Source: Rotaria socialis (taxonomy: Eukaryota; Rotifera; Eurotatoria; Philodinida; Philodinidae). Taken from it: 64,000 nucleotides of DNA. Below the pieces are notes generated by a model. The model worked only from the letters and a program-made list of their open reading frames with translations, did not search any database and was not told the origin of the DNA. Location: contig CAJNYU010001691.1 in NCBI GenBank assembly GCA_905331475.1, forward strand, positions 1 through 64,000. The letters run 5' to 3'. Within the stretch, counting starts at the first letter, position 1. Every line of letters begins with the position of its first letter. Made by a program: the position numbers and the translations under genes. Shown one piece after another: positions 49,529-62,548 of the stretch.

Positions 49529-52500
49529 TCAAGATGAATCACCCTCATTCGAATCGCCATCCTGTTGGAAGTTAATCTAACGAAACAAAAAATAAATAAA
49601 ATCATCTTGACTACTGATAAAAACAAAACTCACATCGTTATCACTTTCAGTTATTTGCTCAATTTCATCTTCATTATAATCATTTTCTACAGCAAGATCC
49701 AGATCATCAGACAAACCGGAATAATCATCATATTCAGATGGACTCGGTATAAGTTCATCTTGAGTCTGATCACCATCAATATCATCATCCGACACATCTT
49801 TAAATCATAAGATCAGAATTTAGTTTTTTCGCATCGAAGAAATCTACCTTCGAAAATTAACGATGGGTTTGTTGACAGTTTATCATTACTGTTGGATAAT
49901 TCCTTGGTATGATTATTGATCTAAACGGAAAATTGAAAATATTCTTTCCCTTTTGTACAACTTAGCTGGTAAAAGCAACTGAAATATGTTCGGTTAGCAA
50001 CTAGAGAATTGAAATTCTTCAAAAACAAATATTCAGTATAACAGCTAACACATTTTAATCTCGAATGAATTGTACTTATAAGCTGTGATAATCACAGATT
50101 TTATCGAATCTAATAATAAATGTAACAATGATAACTGAGGACGAAATGTATCGAAATAAAAAGGTATGCAAAATATGAATGATCTGCCAATTTGTCTATG
50201 AAATAAAACCTAGTCATTGCAAATCAAATGTATGACTATCTAACTACGAAGAGTGACGCAAAACTGTCATTGCACTTTTATTATTGTCATTTTAACTGAA
50301 GAAAGAAATAAAATAAAAATGTAGAAGAATGTTTGTGTTACTCATAGACCGAGAAAGAAAATTTGTCCTTGAGTAATCTATTCATCAATTAATACAATCA
50401 TATTCTAATAGGACTCTATTAAGTAATTTGCCTATATAACTTTAATTATATGTCAAAAATGGTTTTCAACTATTGGTATGTTTGATTTATTTGCTCGATA
50501 CAGAAGATATCGTTTTGGAAAAAAATGACGATTTTGCTTTTTATTTTTTACTTAATTAGTCATTAGCATGTTTTTTTATGAGATATTCACATTGGTCTTG
50601 GCATCAATGGATAACATGAGTTAAAATTATATTCATATATTACTTGTGAATCGATAAGTAACACTTTTCCATGAAGACGAGCTAATTTTGGATAAAGTTT
50701 CGTATGTGAGTCAATCAGCTCGTACATCGGAGCAAGACGTTCCGTAATATCAGGATACTAAAAAAATGGTTAAGACTTCTTCCATGATAAAAATATGTAT
50801 CTATTTTTGGCTCACTGTCATAAGAGAAGATGAATGCATAGTTAATAATACACGTAACCATTTTGATGCAATAAGACCTCTAAAATAGTAATGAAAATTT
50901 TTAACTTTCTAAAATTATTGTTTCCTTTGACTTACTTTTCAGAACTTTGATAAAGATATTTATTTAAACAGTCTACTAACGCCAATAGACTTGAGCTTGG
51001 AAGTGTACGCAGTGTTTTTTCAATAAATTTTTCATTTCGACTGCATACTACTTGCTATGAAAAAGCAAATAGATGAGTCATTGTATCTTCGTCTTTTTTT
51101 ATTGCAACCCGCAATATGTAAAAAAAAACGAACGATCAATCATGCGTGTAATGATATGTACCATTACGCCTAAAATTACCTCGATACCGATTACACAATA
51201 AAAAGATCTCTTTTTATTTAATTTAGATTCTTAGCAGCTTCAATGGGTCAATCACAATCAGCTAAATTCGACAAAATGTTTACATTAATATGTACGAATA
51301 ATGCCACGGAATTAGAACGACAGATACGTTCATGCTCATCAGCAGAACAAAAAGCTAATTTATCAAATTTAAGTGACACCAATCAAGGAGTAACATTACT
51401 GATGTATGCTGCATTTTATGGAAATAAAAATGTATGTCATCTATTAATTGAAGCAGGTGCAGAGGTATTTTCTCAGGACCATGAAGGACGAAATGTTCTT
51501 TACTATGCAATTACTAGTCAATCATTTCATGTTGTAAAGTATTTACTTGAAAATGTTATTACTGAAGTCGATAGTGATGCTCGACAGAATTTTATCAACA
51601 ACAGAGATTCTATGGGAGAAACGTGTCTACATGAAGCCGTTAAAATTCATGCTGTATCGTGTATAGATTTAGTTCTTAAAGCTGATATCGATGTAAATAT
51701 TGTTAATAACGATGGTATTACTGCTCTTCATCGTGCTGTTGATCTTGGTAAGTTCTTGAAAATTTTCTTTCGGAAAACAAAATATTGAGTTGGTTTTGTT
51801 CCAAAAACAAAAAGGCCATCAAGACATTGTTCGTCTTTTATTAAAATATAAAGTCGAGTTGAATACAAAAGACGCATCGGGTTGGACTCCGTTGCATGTT
51901 GCATCAGCACATAATGACCTTGAACTAGTTCGTTTACTCGTTAACCGTGGTGCTAATCTTAATGCAACCGACTCTCAAGGGCATTCCCCACTGAAATGGG
52001 CACGCGAAAGCGGTTCACGTGATGTTTTTACATATCTCAAAGCTCAAGGTGCAAAAGAATTCGATTCGTCTCAACCCCAACCACCACAACGTTCAAGTAA
52101 AAAAAAGAATAATGTACCGTCGACTCAAGATATCGCAAATAACTAACAGAGAATTCGGCGGGCGGTGCTGAAAATTTCGAACTTTCACAATTTTTATTTT
52201 GCTAAGTTAAATACAGTGCATCAATTTATGTAATCATAAGAGAAACTATTTTTGTATGAACAATATGAGTTCTGCAAAAAAATATTTGTTAAAATTTTGA
52301 ATCCCCGGAACCTTACAAAAAAGCACTGTTTTGTTTTGTTTTGTTTACTTACATCGAGAACATTTAAATCATTATTTTGTAATCCTTGAGTTAGTAATAC
52401 AGCTAGATTATCACTGGATGAACTTTGCTGTTTTTGTTCAGTATTTATTGTATTATTCAATGTTTGATTGTCTTGTGAAGTTGGTTGCGTAGATAATATT

Positions 52501-52844
52501 GCCTGAGAACAGTCATAATATAGATTTTGGTTGTTTGAAAAAACAAATGTATAAATTAACGAACTTTATTGGTCGGAATTTCTGCTGCATGTCGTCGTTT
52601 TTTCGCTGTATTCTTTGTTAAATCGATTCTATTTGATTTAAAAATTTTTTTCTTCTATTAAATAAAAATTATTATTAACAAAAAATATAAATATATGCTC
52701 TATAAAACAGCAAACTTTTTTAATTTTCTTATCAGTAGACGCCTCTGTCAATGAACATTTTGAAGATTTATTGGAAACCATTTTATTATTAGAAATTAAT
52801 ACTAGAGAATGCGACGGATTATTACAATCGAGTAATTTCAATAT
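49529..52844 (-). CDS. WDR43/Utp5-like ribosome-biogenesis protein lacking the WD40 half
   Basis: Nine exons: 52844-52716, 52654-52565, 52502-52353, 51054-50936, 50879-50816, 50757-50644, 49920-49848, 49797-49634 and 49561-49529. They join in frame to 311 codons. The conserved part is the Utp12-type helical domain: NLAVLLTQGLQNNDLNVLD, FIEKTLRTLPSSSLLALVDC, KWLRVLLTMHSSSLM, then APMYELIDSHTKLYPKLARL and HGKVLLIDSQ. An acidic Asp/Glu-rich tail follows. Human WDR43 has the same order but begins with a WD40 propeller of some 400 residues, for which I find no exons before the next gene at 53371. The first exon has a splice acceptor and no ATG at its start. Either distant exons exist beyond the galactosyltransferase gene or this copy is truncated. 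Two proposed donors (GTTTGC and GTTCGT) are non-standard. WDR43 acts in the t-UTP part of the small-subunit processome. Confidence 0.75.
51243..52146 (+). CDS. Ankyrin-repeat protein nested in the WDR43-like intron
   Basis: Two exons, 51243-51747 and 51815-52146, with a 67 bp intron (GTAAGT..AAAAAG). The product has 278 residues. About five to six ankyrin repeats are visible: GVTLLMYAAFYGNKNVCHLL, GRNVLYYAITSQSFHVVKYL, GETCLHEAVKIHAVSCIDLV, GITALHRAVDLGHQDIVRLL, GWTPLHVASAHNDLELVRLL and GHSPLKWARESGSRDVFTYL. The start MGQSQSAKFDK has Gly2 in a form compatible with N-myristoylation. The tail is Pro/Gln/Lys-rich. Ankyrin repeats are protein-binding solenoids, so no specific function follows. 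The whole gene sits antisense inside a 1,298 bp intron (51055-52352) of the WDR43-like gene. Confidence 0.88.
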
Positions 52845-53370
52845 CTAGGCAATTTCTTTTATTCAAAGTCTACTATAGAAATATGAAAATAACCAATCAT
52901 ATTTTACCGTAATAGAGGACAGACATAAAAGGAATGTTGACGTACGTAACTTTTAGGTATCACATGCCCGCGATTCTGGCACTACGTCCTTTCATGTCAA
53001 CACTGGTAATTATAGGACGAAAAGATACTGCTATAGTATACTTATGCAAGAGATAGATATACGACGATCATAAGAAAATCGAGCTATTTTTGACGAATAC
53101 TTGAATTGGTTTGTCGGAATTCGATCTGAAGGAATTTTTTCGGTTGTCGAATATTCATTTGTAATAGTGAAGCCTTGCTTTTATCAATCTTCATAGATAT
53201 ATTTATGTCTACGAAGATAAACTGTATCAAACGCATACTCAATTAATTTATATTCAAAAATGGTAAAAAGAAAACAAAACTGATACAATGTTGTCCGTTT
53301 GATTAAAAACAAAAATTTGAGAATAAAAAATAAAACAAATTCAAGTATTGAATAAATTATCATCACAGAT
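52845..53370. other. Gap between the WDR43-like gene and the galactosyltransferase
   Basis: I searched both strands for WD40-type exons that would complete the WDR43-like gene and found none. One open minus-strand stretch (about 53050-53180) resembles no known domain. Confidence 0.5.
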
Positions 53371-55036
53371 TTATGCTTTCTTTTTCTGCGACTTTGACCT
53401 TTTTGGTTCTCGTCTTGTAATATTTAATCGCAGACGTATTTGTTCAAACGATTCTTCTGTTAATGTGACATTAACGAACGTAAATAATTTATAAAAAGTC
53501 ACATCATGTAATTTGTACGTCGTTGAATTTATTCCATCACGATCATAGTTATATCTTGAATAAAGTATTGCATGTCGATCGGGATTCACCACACTTGATG
53601 TATGATTAAATGAACGTATCATTTTATAACGTGCTATTTCCATCGGATAACGTACGATTTTCTTTTTTAATTTTCTAACAACACGTTGATACATATCGTC
53701 GTCTTCGCCGCCCCAACCCCAATAAACTGTTGGATAACCATTAGCACTAACAAAATCAGATATACTAAACGCTGTAACACCACCGAATAAAGTCGAATAG
53801 AGTAATCGATAACTGAATTTGTCAACGGCAACAGACCTACAGAAAAAAGAACATCGTATTTAGTAGAATCGATCTATAGTTGAAAATATTCTTATCTTTT
53901 TCAATAAATGTGTTATATCAACATTAACTTAAAGTGCTGAAAATGAAAACAAATTCTATTTTTAGAATTCCGTCGAGTTGCAATCTACTGCTGGACTTTT
54001 CACAAGTCATTTTCGTCTATTCGAGTTTTTTTCTCCATTTCATATCTATAGAACAACTAAAGGCTTACTCCCGTTTTTGGGTCAAATGATATTATCCTGT
54101 GGGCAAGAAAAAAAGTTTTGCTCTCAATTAAAATAATGTATTGTCTAAACAAGACGTATCTTTTTGACTGCCAGCGTTAACGTAAAAAAGATGCTTTTAT
54201 GTATTTCTGGTTGGCCAAGAGGCATACGATTGAATAATTCTTAGGTCGAAAAATTGCTCATCGCTTCGAAAAATCAGTATATTTCAAACTTACATATGTT
54301 TTGGTCGTTCTCCACATCTATAAAGATTTCTTAAATCTTCTGGTACAAGATCGACATCATGAAAAATAAAACAATCAAACGAATATAACTTCATCGCTTC
54401 AATATAGCCTACATTGAATAAAGCGGCTCGATTGAATTTTTCATTTCCATGCTGATTAACAATAAATATGGTATAATCAAGTTTTTGTTGTTGAAGAAAT
54501 GGATGTATATTATGAAGAAAGAGTTTTAAATGCAAAAGACGATTTCTATAGCATACAATAATGGCTAAACGTTGTTGAGCTTGACAAGTTTTCGGAAAAT
54601 AATGTCCACCTAGATGTAAATCAGTACCATGATGTTGTTCGATAACATCCAATGAATAAATAGTTTTGTTAATGGCCACTTTATACACAGACGAATCATT
54701 ATTTGATGTAGAAAAATTGCAAATCGGTAAAGAACGATATTCAACTGGATCAGGTTTTGTAAAATTAATTGAAATTGCAAATGTACCTTCAGCAAATACA
54801 TTTACTCCTCGTATTGATTCGTTTGAGGTGGATGCATTATTGATAATTGTCGGGTTCTTGACGACATATGTGAAAAGTTTTTCAATATCTGTCGTTCGTT
54901 CATTCAATGATGTCCTTCGAGAATTTATTATTTTTACTGGGATAATTGTTCCTGGTAGACTAAAAAAATAATGGGCTGCTTGAATAAAAATCAAGAAGCA
55001 AATAAATAGGGCAATACGATGGCGACTCTTAAGCAT
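53371..55036 (-). CDS. B4GALT: Beta-1,4-galactosyltransferase family enzyme
   Basis: Two exons, 55036-54294 and 53836-53371, with a 457 bp intron (GTAAGT..TCTGTAG). The joined 402-residue protein reads through H-M-S-V-A-V-D. It has a short cytosolic tail, a membrane anchor (about residues 8-27), an N-glycosylation-rich stem, and a complete GT7 catalytic domain. Diagnostic parts are LGGHYFPKTC, FNRAALFNVGYIEA, FIFHDVDLVPEDLRNLYRC with the metal-binding DVD at 227-229, and WGWGGEDDDM at 287-296. The family transfers galactose (or GalNAc) from the UDP-sugar to GlcNAc or glucose in the Golgi lumen, using Mn2+. All visible catalytic motifs are intact. Which sugar it prefers depends on one active-site residue that I cannot assign with confidence. 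Confidence 0.93.
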
Positions 55037-58000
55037 TGAAAAGATCGATTAACAATTGAATGTTGCATGAATCCTATAACATTTTTCATTCATGGTATGA
55101 AAGAAATAGTATCCTAGAAATAAAATAAAAAAATCTCTACTATTAGTTGAAATCAACTTCAATTAGAATTATTATTATGAGGTGCGGATAGAAAAAATTA
55201 AATGCACTAAAATAATAAAGAAATTCTCACATAAAAAGTTTTCCTACTCAATATACTACCGCACCCCAAAGACCATAGCAATTTACTAGCTGCACTCACA
55301 ATATGGCATACGGCAAGCCTTAAATAAATATTTGAAGAATGATCGAACTCTTACATTGTACAGTGTATTTTCTTTTTTGTTCTTCTCTATATTCCAGATC
55401 TGCTGTCGTTAGTGTGATTGGTTCTATGTTTCTTTATGAAACCGAACGACAGATTCTTACAATAGAACGAAAAAAAACTCGTCTTATTACCAAAGAAAAA
55501 TACGAGTTGCAAGACGACAAAATAACAAGTTGAATTTCAATTAAAATTTGTACTTGTTTCATTAGAAAATTACTATTGTGATAAATATTTACTTTTATAA
55601 CAGTTTCGAGTATAATCAGAGTCATAGAAAAAATATTGAGTAATAGCTTTTCTTGCATTAACAATATCATTTGTACTTTTACAAGAGAACGAACTTGTGA
55701 ACAATGACAAATTTATTCAGTAGTTTGCATTTTTTTAGAGTTGTATTTAAAAATATGAAAAAACTCCCTACAGCTATACGTTTTATTTGCCCTTGAATTC
55801 ATATAAGTAAACATGAAAGTAGGCATCTATAAGTCATTTTAGGACAATTACATTTCTTATTCAGTGTACTTTCTTTTATATTGTAATTTAATTTACTAAC
55901 GTGCGCCCTACAGAAGCCGATAGTACCGATTTTTTTTGCGATTCCTCTAATTAGCCCTTGCTGTATCCTTTTTATGTTATACACATATGAATTAAATGTT
56001 CACCACAAATCTTCTTCTTCTTCTTCTTATGCTTATTATTATTATTAAGGCAGAGATCAACCCGCCTCATTATTTTACTTAATGTCACCGCCAGTTTCAA
56101 ACTAATAGGATTATCATTTACATCGTCTTCCTTAACTACACACATGCGTTAAAAGTAAATACTCTTGTTTTGAAAGAAAATTGAACAGTGTCAAATATGG
56201 ATTTTTCAATAACCTTTTCTATAGTAAACATCAATAGTAAATTCGCCATCTTCCATCTAGATAATACAATTTTGATCTACTCAATGGTTTTAACACAAAT
56301 TACATCAAGAAAAGAATTTTTTTTTGCTTTTAGTGGTAAATTTTTACCCCAATATAGTCAATCTAAAAGTTATGAAGATTGATTATTTTCGAATCTAATA
56401 ACTGTTTTCATCGCCTAAGGCACTCACTAAAAATAAAGCTAACCGCAGCGTGCGTGAATTTATATTCACAACGTTAAAATATGCAGTAACGTGTAGTGGA
56501 AATTAGTTCGTGCCACAGTGAGAACATTCAATAGAAATGATCTCAATCAGAAAATACTTTGAAGAGTGAAGGGCATGTTGAGAATGTGGACTTCTGAATA
56601 TATTAAATCCATTTTCTGACAGAAATCTGTTTAATATCAAGAAGAAATCCTATAAACTGGTATTTCAACAAAGATTAATTTCTCCTACTCAACAATGTGT
56701 TGACTATTATGTAAGCTGATAGCTGCTCCTGTACGCTGCCAGACGAAATCGAAACCTTATACCATGCTTTTTTTCTGCGTTTAAGATATCTTAAAAAGAA
56801 ATACGATGATTTTTAAACTGATTCGGAGCAGCGCTTAAATCGTTTCGTTTGAAAGTTACACCAAAAATACATAGTTATTTCACCCGTACAGTTATGAATC
56901 GTCGATCTATCAAACAAACGTTTCAGTAAATACGTTGAACATAAACATGTTTGAGTATTTTAGATATTTTCTAACAAATATAAATACTCGAAAAATCTAA
57001 CACAACGTTAGTTTTGAATAGAAGCGAATTGAGAATACATTCCTGTTTTTTCAAAGAATGTCTTAATACTGATTACATAGACCCATCTAGCCTGCCTGAT
57101 TATCAACAAGTGACGACATCAATATCAATTAATCTTATGCTCTCACCGGATTCTATTTGCGTTAATCTAAATTGTATAATGCTCAAATCTGGAAACGTTA
57201 GTATCAAACATCAATTTTTTTCTATTGAACAGAACACCTTCAGAAAATAAAATACTGATCTATGAACTCATGTAACTATCTTGAAGTCTATCTAAACGGA
57301 AAGATTTATTCATAATTCTATTCATTTCCATTATTAATCAGTAGAGTCGAATTTTTAAAATTTCTATTGAGAAAGCTTACAGTTTATTGTACTTCGCTTT
57401 GTGGAATCCAGAAAATGATGCGTACTTACTCTTTACTTTTCCTTCAATATTGGTACAAGAAGTATACAGAACAATGTCTATAGGTTAACTTCATTTGGAT
57501 TCAATCATGGAGCCTTATTAAGTATCAGTGCTCTTATAAGATAGAATTGAAATGTCAAGTGATCTTCGGCTATTTGTCTCAATGAAAAGCAAAATATTTT
57601 CATCGATAAAAGTTATATAAAATAGTTTATTTATTTATAACAATAAAAATACTATCTGAACAACTGATTTACCATTCTACTGTGAAATTTCGAAGAACAT
57701 TAAAAACTTGATACAGAGCAGTAAAAGATTTCATTAAAAATATTTTCTTTCTATTATGGAGCTCTTTCAAAATCTTTCTAAAAATGAAGCTATGCTGAGT
57801 TAGAACTATTTCAAAAGCATATCTTTCATACTCATAACCGATCAATGACAGAAACCATAAAAAAAAGAACGCTGTCACCACTCTCCAAGAACATGAGGAA
57901 GTGAAGAAATCGACATTTTTATGACACTTGAAAATAACCATCTGTCCTTCAGAAATCAAATCCCCATAGTAAACAATGTAATATCAGATTTTTGTCAACA

Positions 58001-61000
58001 AGGACATTGAACTCCGGCGAGCATGTTCAGCATTATACACGATAGTTTATATTTTAAACGATGAATGTTATCGGCTGTATTTAAAAAGGAACTATCAATC
58101 TATTTTTATGATGAAGTTGTCATAGATATGTAAATAGAATGTGCATCTGAATCAATTCGTTATCAGTGGTAACGAAATACAGGTTTAATCAGATGCATGG
58201 ATTAGAAATCAAAGAAGAAAATATAAAATACCTCCATTGTTTGTGTTGTGATGTATCTTTGCATGGAAAATGATTAATTGATCTAATGTGGTACAGCTTC
58301 ATAGGATAAACATATCTATAATGATATTTGTTTACAATTTGTAAGATGAAAAAAAAGTAGACTCGCTAAAAAAGAAACAACTGGAATGAGGAACGAGATC
58401 TCTGTTTTATATTTATATGCGTTCTGTAAATATGAGTTAATGTTTCTTTTTTTTCTATGATAAATTTATTCTTAGCAACGATGCTTCATCTATAATATAA
58501 TATGATACTTCTTTGGACTGATGTAAAAGTACGGATGTGGAATTCACTGGTTACATTGCATGTTACAGAACGAATGTAACAGATGGCGCTAGAAGTCGAA
58601 GAAGAATACATAGGCATTTTTTGGAGAAATTTCCTATCAGAATAAAACAAGGAACGATAAAATGAGTATAACTACGAATTTTATTACAAGCAAAATTTCA
58701 TAAATCAAATTTCGAAAGTATTTTCTCGACATTAACTAGAATATAAATTAAAAGTTTAGGTATCGGACGCTACCTACCGATAGTATGGTGCAGCGTAGCG
58801 CTTTCCATTTCATTAGAGTTTCGTAATTGTTGATTTAAATGATATTAAGGTGAAGATGTAAGAAAGAGCTAATAAATTCAATAATCATTTCAAATTATTC
58901 ATCGAAAATTGTTTTGACAGAGTTAAAATTTATGTTCCATGAATAGTTCTTGAGTAATATGCAACTTAATACAAAATCATGTTGTCCAACTCATGAAATT
59001 TGAAGATTTCTGTACATTCATTCTGAATAATGAATTTTTCTATGTGAAACTGGATTCTTCATTTTCAATCTAAAGAAAGATATCAGCTGATTTCGATAGT
59101 AGTCAAAAACAAAATAGTAATGGAACTGTTCCTATCATAACATGGAACCTCCTTCAGATATATAACTAGTGATGATGCCAAGATCGACACAATAGTATCT
59201 TATAGCAAATACTCTAAGTGGCAGAAATATTTTTCACGAAGCCATTTTTTGTCTTTCATAACAAGAAAAGGTATGCGAGTATTACTAGAACTCACTAGCT
59301 CAGATTTTAAAACTGTTTATTTAGCACTTTTTCTTTAAAGACTAGCTCTATGCCTATATTTAATTAATTTCTTAGGTTTTTGTGATCCTTTCACAACATG
59401 AGCGTACAGGCGTCATAGTGAATTTACCAGACACCTGTAATAGAAAAAGATCCACCCAATTGAGTTCACTGATGAAAGAAATAGTAAACAACTGTAATAG
59501 AAAATTATTTATGCTCGACTCTAATTGCTGTTCAAGTCTCGAAAGACAAAATTCCGAAAAATAAATACCTCGAAAAACAGAATCCAGGCAAAAGAAAACT
59601 TTAAACATAAAAACTCGAATTTTGCTACATCACATTTTCGAAAAGGGAACCTTGACGCATTTCTTCTCATCCTACGATCACTTGGTGAATTGAAAATAGA
59701 TATTATTATGACTGGTCTGCTTTAGTTTGTTTTTAATCTCCCCGAGCGGTTTGCGTTCAAGAGCAATTCTTCTTGTTTCTCTTCTCTGTTGTGTACATAA
59801 TTCGTATTGCACAACGTAACTTCATTCATCGCGTCTCGTCCTCGTCGAGCGTTTCAAAAATATCATCTATTGAGAGTGTGGATAAGATGTGAGTATGAGG
59901 AGAAGATCAACATCCGCACTGACACCCACCCCAGGCATGCAAATAAGATGGAAGTGGATGGGCAACCACCATGCTTTTCCAAATTTTGTTATATATGTTC
60001 AATAAGATCGAAAAAAAACTGTTTTCAGGTGTATTTTAGTGACACATCTATAGGGACAAAAACGTTACGTTGCCCCGCTTCGAGATTTTAAAGTGTTGGG
60101 TAGGCGCGCTACGCCTCTGCTCACACCCACACTCTTATTTACATGTCATCTTATAATCATAGTCATATCTACCATGAACGACCGGTTATTCAACATTTCA
60201 TTGCTTAATATTTTAATTTTTTGAAAATTTTGGTATAGATAACTCGTTTTTTCGAGCTTTTTGATTTCTTACACGCGAGTTTTCGAGATATGAATATTTC
60301 GAATTTTAATTTTTCGAAATTATTCTATTCGAGATTGTTTACTGGAGATTTTGTTTTCGAGACTTGGACACAATACCACCGTTTCGGGACCGACAAAAAA
60401 TTAGCCATATGAAGCATTTATTCAGTTTTCTTCCCGCAACGTGCCATAAGATTTATGCCGAGCTAAAAAACGAAAGGAAAAAAGAAAGCCTTCTATTTTT
60501 TCAGTGGTTTCTTATTTGTTATTTTTCTTGGTTTAACCAATGAAAAGAATTAACCAGGTACTCCACGCAGGCTCAGACTTTTGAATGTCAAGCACGTTTA
60601 CACCACAACACGTCAAAAATATTTGTCCATGTCGCTTTTTTAAAACAAAAAAAAACTTTAATTTTTTTTAAATTCTACATTTTCTTTGTATTACTATGAT
60701 GTGTGGACAAGTAAATTTATTTTAACTTCAGATGTGAACGTCTTGCGTATTATTCTCAAAATGAGACCCAAAATATTTTAGAAGAAATATTTATCATGCT
60801 TTTAAATTTGCTATTTATTGATTGATCCAATATTTTCTAATTGCCTTCATAAAAATCTCTTGTGAATTGAGAATAGGTCGTAAAAAATATATATTTACTT
60901 AAAGATACCACTATCGTGATATTCATAAGGCAAATGATAATATCTAGATGTAGACAAAGCAGATTTTATTCGTGTGTGATGTTAGAAAACCCCATATTAT

Positions 61001-61052
61001 TTATTAATGAATAGATTGTGATTCATCTTGGTAATGCATTTGTTTTAACGAA
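55037..61052. other. 6 kb with little recognisable content
   Basis: No conserved gene was found. A possible coding exon at about 55398-55533 (plus strand, after a TATATTCCAG acceptor) encodes a charged helix starting SAVVSVIGSMFLYETERQIL, but no partner exon was found. TTC and TTA runs lie near 56013-56045. Frames at 57669-57959 and 59807-60091 match nothing I know. Confidence 0.5.
55398..55533 (+). CDS. Possible exon of an unknown small protein
   Basis: A pyrimidine tract and CAG precede an open stretch of 45 codons, starting SAVVSVIGSMFLYETERQIL and ending in a charged helix, with TGA at 55531-55533. A Met lies ten codons in. The amino-acid composition looks protein-like, but I found no upstream exon and no family. 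Confidence 0.25.
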
Positions 61053-62548
61053 ATGAAGCGAACTTCGGTTAGAAATAGTCCTAAAGTTTCAAGGTAAGCA
61101 GCAGGTGATATACTAAATTTAACATGTTTGAAAGCATTTCTTTCTTGCTTTTACAGATCAGCAGGTGAAATACATATTGTTGTTGACAATTCGAATCTTT
61201 TTATTGGTTCTCAGAATGGTCAAGGTATCAATCAACAGCAAGATACGTCTGTTCGTATTAATGTTGGAAATTTAGTTGCAATTATTGAACAGGATAAAAA
61301 TTCGAAGGATATTAAAACGAGACTTGTCGGTGGTAGCACTCCACCGCGTACATCACGAGTTTGGAATGAATGGGAGAAATGCAACTATACATGTTTACTA
61401 GGCGATCGGTCAATACTTAATAGAGTATGAAAATATTAGTTTTCTTTATGATTAATATTAGTCAAAAATAAACGACAGCAGAATATGAATTTGATTTGTT
61501 TCTATTTCAGCGAGGTGAATTTTAAGTGTACGCTTTTTTTACAGAGTATAGGCTAATTTCCCTTGAAAAATCTACAGAAATACTACGAGAATCGAATTCT
61601 TTCTGTTCATACAAATACTCATAAACCTATATACAAGTTCGAAACAGAATTGTAGCTCTATGCTGAGAAAACAAATTGTGCAAGGTTGAGTAAAGATAGT
61701 TTTTCTACATTTGCTTTTGTAATTGTTGGAAGAATGTAAAATACGAGTAAGATTCATTTTACAAAACGCATGAGCTGCTTCTTTTTTATTACTAATCCGT
61801 AGAGAAATGAACCAGGAGCAATAAATAAAGAGTAAATGTTGACTTTTGGCAGAGATCCAATTCAGGCTTTTATCGGGAGTCGGGAAAAGCCTTCAGTTTT
61901 CATAAAAAATTGATGATGCGAAATACTAGAACCAAATGTTGCCAATACTGATGTATGCTAGTTAAAATTAAATAGGAAATTTCAGTTATTGAAATTTGTT
62001 CCTGAAAGAAGAACATCTAGAAATCAGCGTTTGTTAATCTAGTTCCATTTATAATGTAAATCTGATGTATAAATCGCATCTGAATTATAAATTATTATTG
62101 TGTTCATTTGAAATTTTAGGAAGTGTTCTTAGATGATATGTTGCATTCTCAAATTCAAAATTTAATCTTGAGGAATAATTCTCACCAAGGTAACGTACAA
62201 CAACGTCTTGTATTAATTACTGGTGATGGAAATGCAAATGATAATCGTACGAATTTCCCAGATATAGTAAACATTGCACTCAATTATGGATGGACAGTCG
62301 AATTATGGTCATGGGAAATATCAATGAACAAGAAATTCTCAGACATTCAACGAAGAAATCCTTCAAAAATGTCAATAAATTATTTAGATCAGTACAGGTC
62401 CAAAATTACTTTTAAACAAAACCAACAACAACAGCAAAAAATCAATAATCAATTGAATTCTTGGATTTCTCCTGCTTCAATTTTTGTCTTGTGTCTTGGC
62501 ATATTTCTTTGTTTTTTTCTGATCTACTGGTGGAACTATATTTCTTAG
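61053..62548 (+). CDS. NYN-domain (putative RNase) protein with C-terminal membrane anchor
   Basis: Three exons: 61053-61093, 61157-61424 and 62120-62548, joined in frame to 245 residues. The NYN/LabA-type domain starts IHIVVDNSNLFIGSQ (about 19-33, acidic residue D24 first) and continues with VRINVGNLVAIIE, the LVLITGDGNAND motif (D139) and VNIALNYGWTVELWSWE. These acidic positions form the PIN-like metal site in NYN nucleases such as those of MARF1. A Gln-rich linker then leads to a single hydrophobic segment (SIFVLCLGIFLCFFLIYWWN, about 220-240) at the extreme C-terminus, the layout of a tail-anchored protein with the nuclease facing the cytosol. Nuclease activity is inferred. The 695 bp second intron is long. 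Confidence 0.82.

Noticed and set aside
59807-60091. 94-codon plus-strand frame with several Cys residues
   Set aside because: Cys spacing does not fit a known finger, and no exon partner or family resemblance was found.
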